Below are positions 27,159 through 36,032 of a DNA stretch of 64,000 nucleotides, piece by piece. Within the stretch, counting starts at the first letter, position 1. Every line of letters starts with the position of its first letter. The position numbers and the translations under genes were made by a program. The notes under the pieces were generated by a model, which was not told the origin of the DNA, made no database searches, and was given only the letters and a program-made list of their open reading frames with translations. Source of the DNA: Mycolicibacter hiberniae (GTDB lineage: Bacteria; Actinomycetota; Actinomycetes; Mycobacteriales; Mycobacteriaceae); NCBI RefSeq assembly GCF_010729485.1, contig NZ_AP022609.1:1984001-2048000 (forward strand), given 5' to 3'.

Positions 27159-28334
27159 TCACCGGGTGAGCAGCGCCACGCACTCCATGTGGTGGGTCAG
27201 CGGGAAGGCGTCGAACACCCGGATCTGCTCGACGGTGTACCCGTGGCCCCGGTACAGGCCGATGTCGCGGGCGAACGCGGCCGCCTCACAACCGACGTGC
27301 ACCACGCGCGGCACATCCGCGGCCGCCAGCAGGTCGATCACCTCACGGCCCGCGCCGGCGCGTGGTGGATCCAGCACTGCCACCGCAGCCGGCTCGCGCT
27401 GCGCCTCCAGTGCCCGGCGCACCGAGTCAGTGCACACCGATACCTGCGGGAGGTCGGCCAGCGCCGCCCGGGCGGCGCCCGTCGCGGCCCGCGAGGTGTC
27501 GACGCTGATCACCTTTCCGGTCGGCCCCACCGACTCGGCCAGCGCCGCGGCGAAGATTCCGGCCCCACCGTAGAGATCCCAGGCGGTGCTTCCCGAATCG
27601 GCCTGCGCCCACTGCCCTATCAGCGCACTGTAGATCGAGGCCGCCCGCCGATGCGCCTGCCAGAACGCGGTCACCGGAATCTGCCAGCGGCGGCGGCCGA
27701 CCCACTGGGCGGCGTGGTAGTCGCCCTCGACGACCTCCGGGCGATGCCCCCGGCCGGTGCTCACCACATGCCGGACCCCGTCGTCATCGGCCACCACATG
27801 CACGTGATCGCCAGGCCGCCAACGGTGTTCGGCCAGCCCCTTGATCATCCCCGCCGGCAGCTGACCGCACCGCAGATCGGTGACCAGCTCATCGCTGTGG
27901 TACCGGTGGAATCCGGCCTGCCCATCGGCGCCCACTTCCAGGCGGACCCGGCTGCGCCAGCCCGTCGGTCCGTCATCGCCGAGCGGTTCGGCTTCGCCGT
28001 GCCACGCATACCCACCGATCCGGGCCAGCTGGTTGGCCACCACCTCGCCTTTGAGCGCCCGCGCTGCCGCGGGGTCGGCGAACGCCAGGTCACAGCAGCC
28101 GGCACCGTCCGCGCCGGCGATCGGGCACAGTGACTCGATCCGGGCCGCAGCCGGTTCGAGCACCTCGACGCACTCACCGTGCCAGTAGGAGCCGCGTTCG
28201 GCGGTGATCCGCACCCGCACCCGTTCGCCGGGCAACGCGTAACGAACGAAGACCACTCGGCCGTCGTGCCGGGCCACGCAACTGCCGCCGTTGGCGGGCG
28301 ACCCCGTGACCAGGGTCAGTTCTTGATCGATCAC
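27159..28334 (-). CDS. TrmA/RlmD-type RNA (uracil-5)-methyltransferase (Rv2689c position)
   Basis: 391 residues. An N-terminal TRAM/OB part (LTLVTGSPANGGSCVARHDGR) is followed by a cysteine-containing CPIAGADGAGCC segment and a Rossmann methyltransferase: DLYGGAGIFAAALAE (SAM), AVLDPPRAGAG and the HVGCEAAAFARD catalytic cysteine motif. It methylates a uridine in tRNA or rRNA; which position is not determinable. Converges on the potassium-transporter gene with 4 bp between. Confidence 0.88.
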   Translation of the reverse strand: MIDQELTLVTGSPANGGSCVARHDGRVVFVRYALPGERVRVRITAERGSYWHGECVEVLEPAAARIESLCPIAGADGAGCCDLAFADPAAARALKGEVVANQLARIGGYAWHGEAEPLGDDGPTGWRSRVRLEVGADGQAGFHRYHSDELVTDLRCGQLPAGMIKGLAEHRWRPGDHVHVVADDDGVRHVVSTGRGHRPEVVEGDYHAAQWVGRRRWQIPVTAFWQAHRRAASIYSALIGQWAQADSGSTAWDLYGGAGIFAAALAESVGPTGKVISVDTSRAATGAARAALADLPQVSVCTDSVRRALEAQREPAAVAVLDPPRAGAGREVIDLLAAADVPRVVHVGCEAAAFARDIGLYRGHGYTVEQIRVFDAFPLTHHMECVALLTR

Positions 28335-28338
28335 TGCC

Positions 28339-30330
28339 TTAAAAGCCTCTCCGGGTGTCGCCGGGCGCGTGGTGCTGCGCCAGGACCTTGCGCCGCTCCG
28401 AAGAGTTCAGCTGCCAGGGCACCGAGGTGACCATGACCTGTGGCATGAACAACAGCCGGGTCTTGAGCCGCAGGGCACTCTGATTGTGCAGCAGCTGTTC
28501 CCACCAGCGGCCCACCACGTATTCGGGGATGTAAACGGTCACCACAGTGCGCGGGGACTCCTTGCTGATGCGTTTGACGTAGTCGAGCACCGGCCGGGTG
28601 ATCTCGCGGTATGGCGATGCGATCACTTTAAGCGGGACGGTGATATCGCTTTCCTCCCACTCTCGGACCAGTTGGCGGGTCTCGGTGTCGTCCACGTTGA
28701 CGGTGATCGCTTCCAGGGAGTCCGGTCGCGTCGCCCGCGCGTAGGCCAGCGCGCGGCGAGTCGGCAGGTGCAGCTTCGACACCAGCACCAGGGCATGGTT
28801 GCGACTGGGCAGCATCGCCTGGTCCTCCTGGGCGGCCGACTGGGCGGCCAGTTCCAGACTCACCGCGTCGTAGTGCCGGCGGATCAGCTTCATCATTACG
28901 AACAGCGCCGACATCGCCACGATCGCGATCCACGCGCCGGCGATGAACTTGGTGGCGATCACCACGATCAGCACCGCGCCGGTGGCGATGAAGCCGATCG
29001 TGTTGACCACCCGGGAGCGCAACATCTTCGACCGGGCGGCCTGGTCGGTTTCGTTGCGCAGCAGCCTGTTCCAATGCCGCACCATACCGATCTGACTCAG
29101 CGTGAACGAAACGAACACCCCGACGATGTAGAGCTGAATCAGCGCGGTGACCTCCGCCCCGAACGCCACGATGAAGGCGATGGCCACCACCGCCAGGAAT
29201 CCGATGCCGTTGGAGAACGCCAGCCGGTCGCCACGGGTGTGCAACTGCCGGGGCAGGTAGGAGTCCTGGGCCAGGATGGATCCCAGCACCGGGAAGCCGT
29301 TGAAGGCGGTGTTGGCGGCCAGCGCCAGGATCAGCGCGGTCACCCCGGCGATGATCCACAAGCCGGGCGGAAAGCCCCGGAACACCGTCTCGGCCAGCTG
29401 GGCCAACAGCGTTTTCTGTTCGTAGTCCGCCGGCGCCCCGATCAGCTGCTCATGCGGGCGGGCGGCGATCTTCACCCCGGTCTCCCGGGCCAGCACGATA
29501 ATGCCCATCATCAGCGTGACAGCAATCACACCCAGCATCAGCAGGGTGGTGGCGGCGTTCCGCGACTTCGGTTTGCGAAACGCCGGCACACCGTTGCTGA
29601 TCGCCTCCACACCGGTCAGCGCGGCACAGCCCGACGAGAACGATTTCGCCACCAGGAACACCAGGGCTACGCCCACCACCTCGCCGTGGGTGGAGTGAAT
29701 CTTGAACTCGGCCGAATCGGCCTGCAACCGATCGCCGAGCACGAAGATCTGGAACAGACCCCAGCCCAGCATGACGAAGATCCCGATCATGAACGCGTAC
29801 GTCGGGAAGGCGAACGCGGTACCGGACTCGCGGATGCCCCGCAGATTCGCCGCGGCCACCACGATCACCGTCCCCACCGCGAACGCCACTTTGTGCTCGG
29901 CGATGAACGGTATCGCCGAGCCGATGTTGGCGATTCCCGCTGAGATCGAGACGGCAACCGTCAGAACGTAGTCCACCATCAGCGCACTGGCCACGGTCAA
30001 GCCCGCGGCGGGACCGAGGTTGACGGTGACGACTTCGTAGTCGCCGCCGCCGGACGGGTAGGCGTGCACATTCTGGCGGTAGGAGGCCACCACGGTGATA
30101 AACACGAACGCGACCGCCAGACCCACCCAGGGCGTCATCCGATAGGCCGCCAGGCCCGCCACCGACAACACCAGAAAGATCTCTTCGGGTCCGTAGGCCA
30201 CCGAGGACAGCGCGTCGGAGGCGAACACCGGAAGGGCGATCCGTTTCGGAAGCAGCGTGTGGCTGAGCCGATCACTGCGGAAGGGCCGGCCCAGAACCAG
30301 GCGCCGAGCAGCGGTGGAAATCTTCGACAC
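28339..30330 (-). CDS. KimA-like APC-superfamily potassium transporter (Rv2690c position)
   Basis: 663 residues with about twelve helices and a cytoplasmic C-terminal domain. It closely resembles B. subtilis KimA: ASDALSSVAYGPEE with D39 and Y46 at positions that bind K+ in KimA, YPSGGGDYEVV, DYVLTVAVSISAG, SFSSGCAALTGVEAISN and the C-terminal RWWEQLLHNQSALRLKTR. Annotation as an amino acid permease is therefore doubtful; proton-coupled K+ uptake is more likely. The GTG at 30330 (VSKISTAARR) is preferred. It is divergent from ceoB, 103 bp away. Confidence 0.83.
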   Translation of the reverse strand: MSKISTAARRLVLGRPFRSDRLSHTLLPKRIALPVFASDALSSVAYGPEEIFLVLSVAGLAAYRMTPWVGLAVAFVFITVVASYRQNVHAYPSGGGDYEVVTVNLGPAAGLTVASALMVDYVLTVAVSISAGIANIGSAIPFIAEHKVAFAVGTVIVVAAANLRGIRESGTAFAFPTYAFMIGIFVMLGWGLFQIFVLGDRLQADSAEFKIHSTHGEVVGVALVFLVAKSFSSGCAALTGVEAISNGVPAFRKPKSRNAATTLLMLGVIAVTLMMGIIVLARETGVKIAARPHEQLIGAPADYEQKTLLAQLAETVFRGFPPGLWIIAGVTALILALAANTAFNGFPVLGSILAQDSYLPRQLHTRGDRLAFSNGIGFLAVVAIAFIVAFGAEVTALIQLYIVGVFVSFTLSQIGMVRHWNRLLRNETDQAARSKMLRSRVVNTIGFIATGAVLIVVIATKFIAGAWIAIVAMSALFVMMKLIRRHYDAVSLELAAQSAAQEDQAMLPSRNHALVLVSKLHLPTRRALAYARATRPDSLEAITVNVDDTETRQLVREWEESDITVPLKVIASPYREITRPVLDYVKRISKESPRTVVTVYIPEYVVGRWWEQLLHNQSALRLKTRLLFMPQVMVTSVPWQLNSSERRKVLAQHHAPGDTRRGF

Positions 30331-30433
30331 GAGAGCCAAGGGTAAGCCAGCGCGGCATTGGCGGTAGCGTTCACCGAATACGGGCACCACTGCTGCTGCC
30401 AACCAGGCGAAACCGGCCGAAAGGACGTTGCAC

Positions 30434-31105
30434 GTGCGGGTAGTTGTGATGGGTTGCGGCCGAGTTGGCGCCTCGGTGGCCGATGGGCTGTCCCGGATCG
30501 GACACGAGGTCGCCATCATCGACCGAGACAGCACCGCGTTCAACCGGCTCAGTCCGGAGTTCAACGGCGAGCGCGTGCTCGGTATGGGCTTCGACCGCGA
30601 TGTGCTGCTGCGAGCGGGCATCGAGGATGCCGCTGCCTTCGCCGCGGTGTCCTCCGGTGACAACTCCAACATCATCGCGGCGCGGCTGGCCCGGGAGACC
30701 TTCGGCGTGTCGCGGGTGGTGGCCCGCATCTACGACGCCAAGCGGGCGGCGGTCTACGAGCGTCTGGGCATCCCCACCATCGCCACGGTGCCGTGGACCA
30801 CCGACCGGATGCTCGATGCGCTGACCCGGGAAAGCGAGACCACCAAGTGGCGCGACCCCACCGGCACGGTCGCGGTCGCCGAAGTCGTCCTGCATGAGGA
30901 CTGGATCGGCCGTCCCGTCACCGATCTGGAGGCGGCCATCAATGCCCGGGTGGCGTTTTTGATCCGGTTCGGTACCGGGGTACTGCCCGAGCCCAGAACG
31001 GTGATTCAGGCCAGCGACCAGGTCTACGTGGTCGCGGTGTCGGGCCGGGTGGCCGAAGCGATCGCGATCGCCGCGCTGCCGCCGAGCGAGGACCTGGACA
31101 AATGA
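30434..31105 (+). CDS. ceoB: TrkA-type K+ uptake regulator CeoB
   Basis: 223 residues. The N-terminal RCK/TrkA_N Rossmann domain opens with RVVVMGCGRVGASVADGL and has IDRD at the end of strand 2 for NAD(H). A C-terminal TrkA_C domain occupies about 135-215. The GTG at 30434 follows AAGGACG. With CeoC it is the pair of peripheral regulators of the Trk system; no TrkH/TrkG membrane subunit is nearby. The KimA-like gene on the other side is a candidate partner. Confidence 0.93.
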   Translation: MRVVVMGCGRVGASVADGLSRIGHEVAIIDRDSTAFNRLSPEFNGERVLGMGFDRDVLLRAGIEDAAAFAAVSSGDNSNIIAARLARETFGVSRVVARIYDAKRAAVYERLGIPTIATVPWTTDRMLDALTRESETTKWRDPTGTVAVAEVVLHEDWIGRPVTDLEAAINARVAFLIRFGTGVLPEPRTVIQASDQVYVVAVSGRVAEAIAIAALPPSEDLDK

Positions 31106-31142
31106 AACCCCCCACCGGCCGCCGGCCCAAGGAGCGGCGCAG

Positions 31143-31802
31143 ATGAAGGTAGCGATAGCCGGGGCGGGCGCGGTCGGCCGGTCGATCGCTCGCGAACTGC
31201 TCGACAGCGATCACCAGGTGACCTTGATCGAGCGCAACCCTGAGCACGTCGACCCCGAGGACATCGCCGACGCGCAATGGCATCTGGGCGATGCCTGCGA
31301 GCTGAGCCTGCTGGAGTCGGTGCACCTGGAGTCCTTCGACGTGGTGATCGCCGCGACGGGCGACGACAAGGCCAACGTGGTGCTGTCCCTGTTGGCCAAG
31401 ACCGAGTTCGCGGTGCCCCGGGTGGTGGCGCGCGTCAATGATCCCCGCAATGAGTGGCTGTTCACCGACGCGTGGGGGGTGGACGTCGCAGTGTCCACGC
31501 CCCGCATGCTGGCCTCGCTGGTCGAGGAGGCCGTCGCGGTCGGCGACCTGGTTCGGCTCATGGAGTTCCGCAAAGGTCAGGCCAACCTGTTGGAGATCAC
31601 CCTGCCCGATGACACGCCATGGGGCGGCAAGCCCGTGCGCAAGCTGACGCTGCCCCGCGACGCCGCGCTGGTGACGATCCTGCGCGGGGCCCGGGTGATC
31701 GTGCCGCAGGACGACGAACCACTCGAGGGCGGTGACGAACTGCTGTTCGTGGCGTCCAGCGGCATCGAGGACGAACTGCGCGCCCTGCTGCTACCCCGCT
31801 GA
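31143..31802 (+). CDS. ceoC: TrkA-type K+ uptake regulator CeoC
   Basis: 219 residues. KVAIAGAGAVGRSIARELL for nucleotide binding, LIERNPEHVDP, then AATGDDKANVVLSLLAKTEFAVPRVVARVNDPRNEWLF; a TrkA_C domain follows. GGAGCGGCGC precedes the ATG. Located 37 bp after ceoB, so it is co-transcribed. Its stop overlaps the DUF3159 gene on the opposite strand by 12 bp. Confidence 0.93.
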   Translation: MKVAIAGAGAVGRSIARELLDSDHQVTLIERNPEHVDPEDIADAQWHLGDACELSLLESVHLESFDVVIAATGDDKANVVLSLLAKTEFAVPRVVARVNDPRNEWLFTDAWGVDVAVSTPRMLASLVEEAVAVGDLVRLMEFRKGQANLLEITLPDDTPWGGKPVRKLTLPRDAALVTILRGARVIVPQDDEPLEGGDELLFVASSGIEDELRALLLPR

Positions 31803-32495
31803 CCGGGGAGCATGCTCGGCTGCCGGGGCGGCAGGGCGCGCGTCGAGTGCCCGCTGAACGTATTTGACCGCCAGGTAGGTGGCCACCGCCGCGACCGCCG
31901 TCAGGGGCCAGCCCATGGCGATGCGCGCCACCCCCAGCCAGCCCGTCTCATCGGCGTTGTAGAGCAGCCGCTGGACCACGAAACGGGACCCGAAGACCAG
32001 CACCCAGGTCAGGGTCGCCAGATCGTAGGCGTAGACGGCCGCACGCAGCTCGCGCCAGACCGTGGGCTGACCTGTTGCCCACGACCAGACGTAGCCGACC
32101 ACCGGACGGCGAATCACGATCGACGCGGCGAACACCGCTGCCCACACCAGCGACATCCAGATTCCCAGCAGGAAATAGGCCTTGGAGTCGCCCATGCGAT
32201 AGGCGATCAGGGCGCAGACAGCAACCCCGATGAAGCCGGAGACGGCCGGCTGGCTGGATTGCCGGCGCAGCAGGCGCCAGGCCAGTACCGCCGCGGCCAC
32301 GCCCACCGCCGCCAGGACCGCCGCCCGCAGGCCGAAGATGTTGGAGGTCGGCACGAACACCACGATCGGCAACGAGGAGTAGATCAGCCCGGACAGCCCG
32401 CCGACCTGCTCCAGAAGGCGCTGCGGCCCCTGGGCGCCCTCGGAGCGGTAGTCCTCGCTCATCGCTGTGCCGGTCTGACGGGAGGGTGGGGTCAC
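31791..32495 (-). CDS. DUF3159 membrane protein (Rv2693c position)
   Basis: 234 residues with about five helices. LLEQVGGLSGLIYSSLPIVVFV, the AYRMGDSKAYFLLGIWMSLVW core and ADETGWLGVARIAMGWPL are DUF3159-like. The GTG at 32495 overlaps the stop of the OB-fold gene (GTGA); an ATG at 32462 (MSEDYRSEG) is the alternative. Function unknown. Co-transcribed with the OB-fold gene. Confidence 0.82.
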   Translation of the reverse strand: MTPPSRQTGTAMSEDYRSEGAQGPQRLLEQVGGLSGLIYSSLPIVVFVPTSNIFGLRAAVLAAVGVAAAVLAWRLLRRQSSQPAVSGFIGVAVCALIAYRMGDSKAYFLLGIWMSLVWAAVFAASIVIRRPVVGYVWSWATGQPTVWRELRAAVYAYDLATLTWVLVFGSRFVVQRLLYNADETGWLGVARIAMGWPLTAVAAVATYLAVKYVQRALDARPAAPAAEHAPRSAG

Positions 32496-32863
32496 TGCTG
32501 GATTTCGTAGTGCGGGTTGTAGATGGCCTTGCTGCCGCTCTCCAGTTTGCCCAGCCGGCCGTGCACCCGCAGCGTGCGGCCAGAGTCGATTCCGGGAATG
32601 CGGCGCTGCCCCAGCCAGACCAGCGTCACCGTGTCGGTGCCGTCGAAAAGTTCGGCCCGGACCCCGCCGACGCAGCCCTTGGCGTTGGCTTCGACGCTGC
32701 GCAGTACCCCGACCATGGTGACCTCTTGGCCGCGCTGGCAGTCGATCGCGCGCTGCGCACCGGTGTTGAGCGCCTCGTCGGACAGCTCTTCGACGTCACG
32801 CAGCTCGGGATCTTCCGTCAATCGCCGAGTCAGCCGGCGCAGGTACTCTTTCGGAGCAGCCAT
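32492..32863 (-). CDS. OB-fold nucleic-acid-binding protein (Rv2694c position)
   Basis: 123 residues. The C-terminal two-thirds is an OB-fold tRNA-anticodon-like domain: EVTMVGVLRSVEANAKGCVGGVRAEL, DTVTLVWLGQRRIPGIDSGRTLRVHGRLG. N-terminal helices precede it. Binding of nucleic acid is inferred from fold. ATG at 32863 (MAAPKEYLRRLTRRL). Confidence 0.83.
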   Translation of the reverse strand: MAAPKEYLRRLTRRLTEDPELRDVEELSDEALNTGAQRAIDCQRGQEVTMVGVLRSVEANAKGCVGGVRAELFDGTDTVTLVWLGQRRIPGIDSGRTLRVHGRLGKLESGSKAIYNPHYEIQQ

Positions 32864-32923
32864 TGCCCTCTCCCTCAATCGTGTGCGCACGCTACGGTAG
32901 ACCTGTTGTTTACCTAATGCCAC

Positions 32924-33676
32924 ATGACCGGCCTGCCGGGTGGCGGACAACACCGACACGATCAAGAGGTGGCGTTGGTTCTGCGCGGCGTGACGGCCGT
33001 TTTGCTGCCGGGGACCGGATCCGACGACGACTATGTACGCCGGGCGTTCTGCCAACCGTTGCAGCAGGTGGGTGCCGCCTTGGTGACGCACCGGCCGCAG
33101 CCGGGCCGCCTCGTCGAGGGGTATCTGGAGGCGCTGGACGCCGCGGCCGCCCGGTCCGGCCCGATCCTGGCCGGCGGGGTATCGATCGGTGCGGCCGTGG
33201 CCGCCGCGTGGGCACTGAGCCATCCCCACCGGGCGGTCGGGGTGCTGGCCGCGCTGCCGGCCTGGACCGGCGCACCCGATGGCGCCCCGGCTGCCCAGGC
33301 CGCCCGCTACAGCGCCCAGCAGCTGCGCGATGAGGGGCTGGCCGCTGTGGTGGCCCAGATGCGGGCCTCCAGCCCGGGGTGGCTCGGGGACGAGTTGGCC
33401 CGTTCGTGGACCGCCCAGTGGCCACAACTGCCCGATGCGCTGGAAGAAGCCGCGGCCTACGTTGCACCGACATCAGCCGAGCTGGCGGCGCTGACCGTGC
33501 CGATGGGTCTGACCGCAGCCGTCGACGACGCGGTGCACCCGTTGCAGACGGCCTCCGACTGGGCGGCCACCGTCCCGCGAGCGGCGCTGCGCACCGTCAC
33601 CCTGGATCAGATCGGCGCCGACCCGGCCGCCTTGGGCAGCGCTTGCGTCACCGCGCTGATCGCCGCCATGAGCTGA
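32924..33676 (+). CDS. small alpha/beta hydrolase (Rv2695 position)
   Basis: 250 residues from the ATG at 32924, or 234 from the GTG at 32972 (VALVLRGVTAVLLPGTG), which is the better homologous start. The nucleophile elbow GGVSIGAAVAA has the serine, a GTG tail follows with TAAVDDAVHP, and the protein is short. Substrate unknown. Convergent with the DUF3710 gene. Confidence 0.8.
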   Translation: MTGLPGGGQHRHDQEVALVLRGVTAVLLPGTGSDDDYVRRAFCQPLQQVGAALVTHRPQPGRLVEGYLEALDAAAARSGPILAGGVSIGAAVAAAWALSHPHRAVGVLAALPAWTGAPDGAPAAQAARYSAQQLRDEGLAAVVAQMRASSPGWLGDELARSWTAQWPQLPDALEEAAAYVAPTSAELAALTVPMGLTAAVDDAVHPLQTASDWAATVPRAALRTVTLDQIGADPAALGSACVTALIAAMS

Positions 33677-33694
33677 CCAGCCGCCCCACGGTCG

Positions 33695-34522
33695 CTAGCC
33701 GCCGGTGATGGTGCGCAACTGCTGCATCGCCGATCCCTCCACGCTGCGGCGGGCGGCGGGCGCCGGCGGTGGCGGTGTGGCACCGCCTCCCCCGAACTGC
33801 TGCATCGCCGCGGCCTGCTGGGCTGCCGCCTGCTGGGCCGCGGCCTGTTGGGCTGCCGCCTGCTGGGCTGCGGCCTGTTGGGCTGCCGCCGCACGCAACT
33901 GCTCGGCCATGGGTTCGGGCAGGCGCACCGGCAACGGGGTGCGCACCGGCAGCGGCGTGTCGCCGCGCCGGACCACGGTGTCGGCCAGTGCCTGGCGTGC
34001 CAGCTGGGCCAGTGGCTCGATGGTCTCGGGCCTGCCGTTGATCACGCAGCGCACCATCCAGCGGTAACCGTCGACACCGATGAACCGAACGGCGCCGGTC
34101 GCTGTTCCGACCACCTCCCGGCCCCATGGACCGTCGACGATGCTGACGTTCGCCGAGTCCCTGCGCAGCGCTTCTGCCAGCTCGGCAGCCACCTCACGCC
34201 ACAGACCCGGTGACTTGGGCGCGGCATAGGCGGCGATGTTGAACCGGCCGTACTGGGTCACCAGCCACACCGCACTGGGGACACCGGCATCGCTGAGTTC
34301 GACCTGGACCTGAGCCCCCGCCGGCATCGGCACCAACACCGAGCCGAGGTCGAGCCGAGCCGTGGTAGCCGCCGCCGGGTCGTCGAAATCCTCGATGTCG
34401 AAGGGACCCTCCAGCTCCTCCGGCTCGGTTTCGAAGTCGTCGTCCGATTCTGCGGAGGCCTCCGGCCCGGCGCTCGTCGGCTTGGCCGCCTCGCCTTTGC
34501 CTTTACCTCTACCGAATGCCAT
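33695..34522 (-). CDS. DUF3710 protein with C-terminal QQAAA repeats (Rv2696c position)
   Basis: 275 residues. An acidic N-terminus (DDDFETEPEELEGPFDIEDFDD), a DUF3710 core (ARLDLGSVLVPMPAG, RFNIAAYAAPKSPGLWREVA, FIGVDGYRWMVRCVINGRPE) and a low-complexity C-terminal tail made of five AAQQA-type units followed by a proline-rich part. ATG at 34522 with a GTG just ahead. Role unknown. Located immediately downstream of dut, 38 bp away. Confidence 0.86.
   Translation of the reverse strand: MAFGRGKGKGEAAKPTSAGPEASAESDDDFETEPEELEGPFDIEDFDDPAAATTARLDLGSVLVPMPAGAQVQVELSDAGVPSAVWLVTQYGRFNIAAYAAPKSPGLWREVAAELAEALRRDSANVSIVDGPWGREVVGTATGAVRFIGVDGYRWMVRCVINGRPETIEPLAQLARQALADTVVRRGDTPLPVRTPLPVRLPEPMAEQLRAAAAQQAAAQQAAAQQAAAQQAAAQQAAAMQQFGGGGATPPPPAPAARRSVEGSAMQQLRTITGG
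33816..33890 (-). repeat. five tandem 15-bp repeats (QQAAA codons) inside the DUF3710 gene
   Basis: Five near-identical 15-bp units (TGCTGGGCTGCCGCC and variants on the plus strand) encode Ala-Gln-Gln-Ala-Ala repeats. The units differ only in one or two wobble bases, so they are recent duplications and a likely site of length variation between strains. Confidence 0.85.
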
Positions 34523-34559
34523 CACAGCCGCCCATCTTCATCGCTTCGTGTTTTCCGTG

Positions 34560-35024
34560 TCACAAACTCGCATGTCCCCCCGAGGAGCCGTGTCCATCGG
34601 CGCCGCGGCTCGTCTGGGCCAGTCCAGCATCGTCGAACGATGCCACCTCGACCAGTTCCGGCAGTTCCACCCGCTGCACCAGCAGTTGGGCGATCCGGTC
34701 GCCGCGGTGGATCTCGATCGGCGTCGCCGGATCGAGGTTGATCAACGACACCTTGACCTCACCACGATAGCCCGCATCGATGGTGCCCGGGCTGTTGACG
34801 ATTGAAAGACCCACCCGCGCAGCCAAACCCGACCGGGGATGAACCAGGCCCACCATGCCGAACGGAACGGCCACCGCGATCCCGGTGGGCACCAGTGCGC
34901 GCTCGCCGGGACCCAGTTCGACGTCGATCGCGCTGTAGAGGTCCACGCCGGCATCGCCGGGGTGCGCACGGCTGGGCAGGGGCAGATCGGGATCCAAGCG
35001 AACAACCGCGAGACTGGGTGACAC
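34560..35024 (-). CDS. dut: dUTP diphosphatase
   Basis: 154 residues, the same length as the M. tuberculosis enzyme. Trimeric dUTPase motifs: [12 protein letters not shown] (1), PRSGLA (2), GTIDAGYRG (3), RIAQLLVQ (4), and the glycine-rich C-terminal arm [10 protein letters not shown] (5). It hydrolyses dUTP to dUMP. The GTG at 35024 ([11 protein letters not shown]) matches the family start; a longer TTG start is less likely. Confidence 0.95.
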   Translation of the reverse strand: MSPSLAVVRLDPDLPLPSRAHPGDAGVDLYSAIDVELGPGERALVPTGIAVAVPFGMVGLVHPRSGLAARVGLSIVNSPGTIDAGYRGEVKVSLINLDPATPIEIHRGDRIAQLLVQRVELPELVEVASFDDAGLAQTSRGADGHGSSGGHASL

Positions 35025-35049
35025 GAGGCGCAAGACTACTCTTAGCCGG

Positions 35050-35535
35050 ATGTCGGGATCGCGTCTGAACCACCGGACATCGCAAACTGTGCGCTACAGC
35101 GAGCAGCTGTGGGTCCCGTGGTGGTGGTGGCCACTGGGATTTCTGGGCACTGGCCTGTTGGCCTACGAAGTCCGGTTGGGGCTGCGCACCCTGCCCGACT
35201 GGCTGCCGTTCGCGGTGTTCTTCGCGATCACCGCCGGCGCCCTGCTGTGGTGGGGGCGCGTCGCGGTGCGGGTAGTCGACAGCGGCGGGGAAAGGCAGCT
35301 GTGGGTCGGTGACGCGCACCTGCCCACGTCGGCGATCGCACGCTGCGCCGAGGTTCCCCGATCGGCGAAATCCGCGGCGCTGGGCCGCCAGCTCGATCCG
35401 GCCGCCTACGTCGTCCACCGCGGCTGGGTCGGACCCATGGTGCTGGTGGTCCTCGACGATCCCGACGACCCGACCCCGTACTGGCTGGTCAGCTGTCGCC
35501 ATCCGCAGCGACTGCTGGCAGCACTGCAGGCCTGA
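35050..35535 (+). CDS. DUF3093 membrane protein (Rv2698 position)
   Basis: 161 residues with two helices (about 25-42 and 52-68) after a tryptophan-rich [10 protein letters not shown]. The C-terminal domain ([59 protein letters not shown]) is DUF3093-like. It is divergent from dut. Function unknown. Confidence 0.86.
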   Translation: MSGSRLNHRTSQTVRYSEQLWVPWWWWPLGFLGTGLLAYEVRLGLRTLPDWLPFAVFFAITAGALLWWGRVAVRVVDSGGERQLWVGDAHLPTSAIARCAEVPRSAKSAALGRQLDPAAYVVHRGWVGPMVLVVLDDPDDPTPYWLVSCRHPQRLLAALQA

Positions 35536-35559
35536 GCGGGACCCGCCTGCGCGACAGCC

Positions 35560-35862
35560 TCAGGCCGCGCAGTCGGTGCAGATCATCACGCCGTTCTTCT
35601 CACTGGCGAGCCGGCTGCGGTGCTGAACCAAAAAGCAGCTCGAGCAAGTGAATTCGTCGGCCTGCTTCGGAATGACCCGTACCGACAGCTCTTCGCCGGA
35701 CAGGTCGGCGCCGGGCAGCTCGAACGACTCGGCCGATTCGGTCTCGTCCACATCGACCACAGCGGACTGCGCCTCGTTGCGACGGGCTTTGAGCTCCTCC
35801 AACGAATCCTCGGAAACGTCATCGGTCTCTGTGCGCCGCGGGGCGTCGTAATCGGTAGCCAT
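35560..35862 (-). CDS. DUF4193 protein with CxxC zinc-ribbon-like end (Rv2699c position)
   Basis: 100 residues, family length. Acidic middle part, then SVRVIPKQADEFTCSSCFLVQHRSRLA and a final CTDC, so a CxxC...CxxC pair probably holds zinc. GGAGG precedes the ATG at 35862. In M. tuberculosis the gene is listed among CRP targets (from memory); a perfect CRP-type site lies 100 bp upstream. Confidence 0.9.
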   Translation of the reverse strand: MATDYDAPRRTETDDVSEDSLEELKARRNEAQSAVVDVDETESAESFELPGADLSGEELSVRVIPKQADEFTCSSCFLVQHRSRLASEKNGVMICTDCAA

Positions 35863-35963
35863 GGTCTTGTCCCCTCCAGTCCCCTCGTAAGCCTGCGCGA
35901 GCTTTGTACCAGCGTCGAACGCATCCACCAAATGATTCGTGCCCGTATTGCCCCCCAAACAAG

Positions 35964-35979
35964 TGTGAGTTATATCACA
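35964..35979. promoter_or_regulatory. perfect CRP-type binding site
   Basis: TGTGA-N6-TCACA with a fully palindromic match to the CRP (cAMP receptor protein) consensus. It lies between the divergent DUF4193 and cei genes, about 53 bp before the cei start codon and 102 bp before DUF4193, so it could serve either gene or both. Confidence 0.8.
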
Positions 35980-36020
35980 TTCGGGTGCTGACCACGGTTA
36001 TTGCACGCCTGCGCGCCCTC

Positions 36021-36032
36021 TAGAGTGCGTAC
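36021..36032 (+). promoter_or_regulatory. leaderless -10 of cei
   Basis: TAGAGT at 36021-36026 is seven bases before the GTG at 36033 and there is no Shine-Dalgarno sequence. That is the spacing of leaderless mycobacterial promoters, where transcription starts at the first codon. Confidence 0.55.

Noticed and set aside
26539..27573. A 344-codon frame overlapping the ion permease
   Set aside because: Out-of-frame translation with Arg/Gly/His-rich composition and no start site; the permease frame has clear motifs.
28339..30330. Plain amino acid permease
   Set aside because: Motifs and C-terminal domain match KimA-type K+ transporters better.
33816..33890. CRISPR or other non-coding repeat array
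   Set aside because: The 15-bp units have no spacers and are in frame inside a gene; they encode a QQAAA tract.
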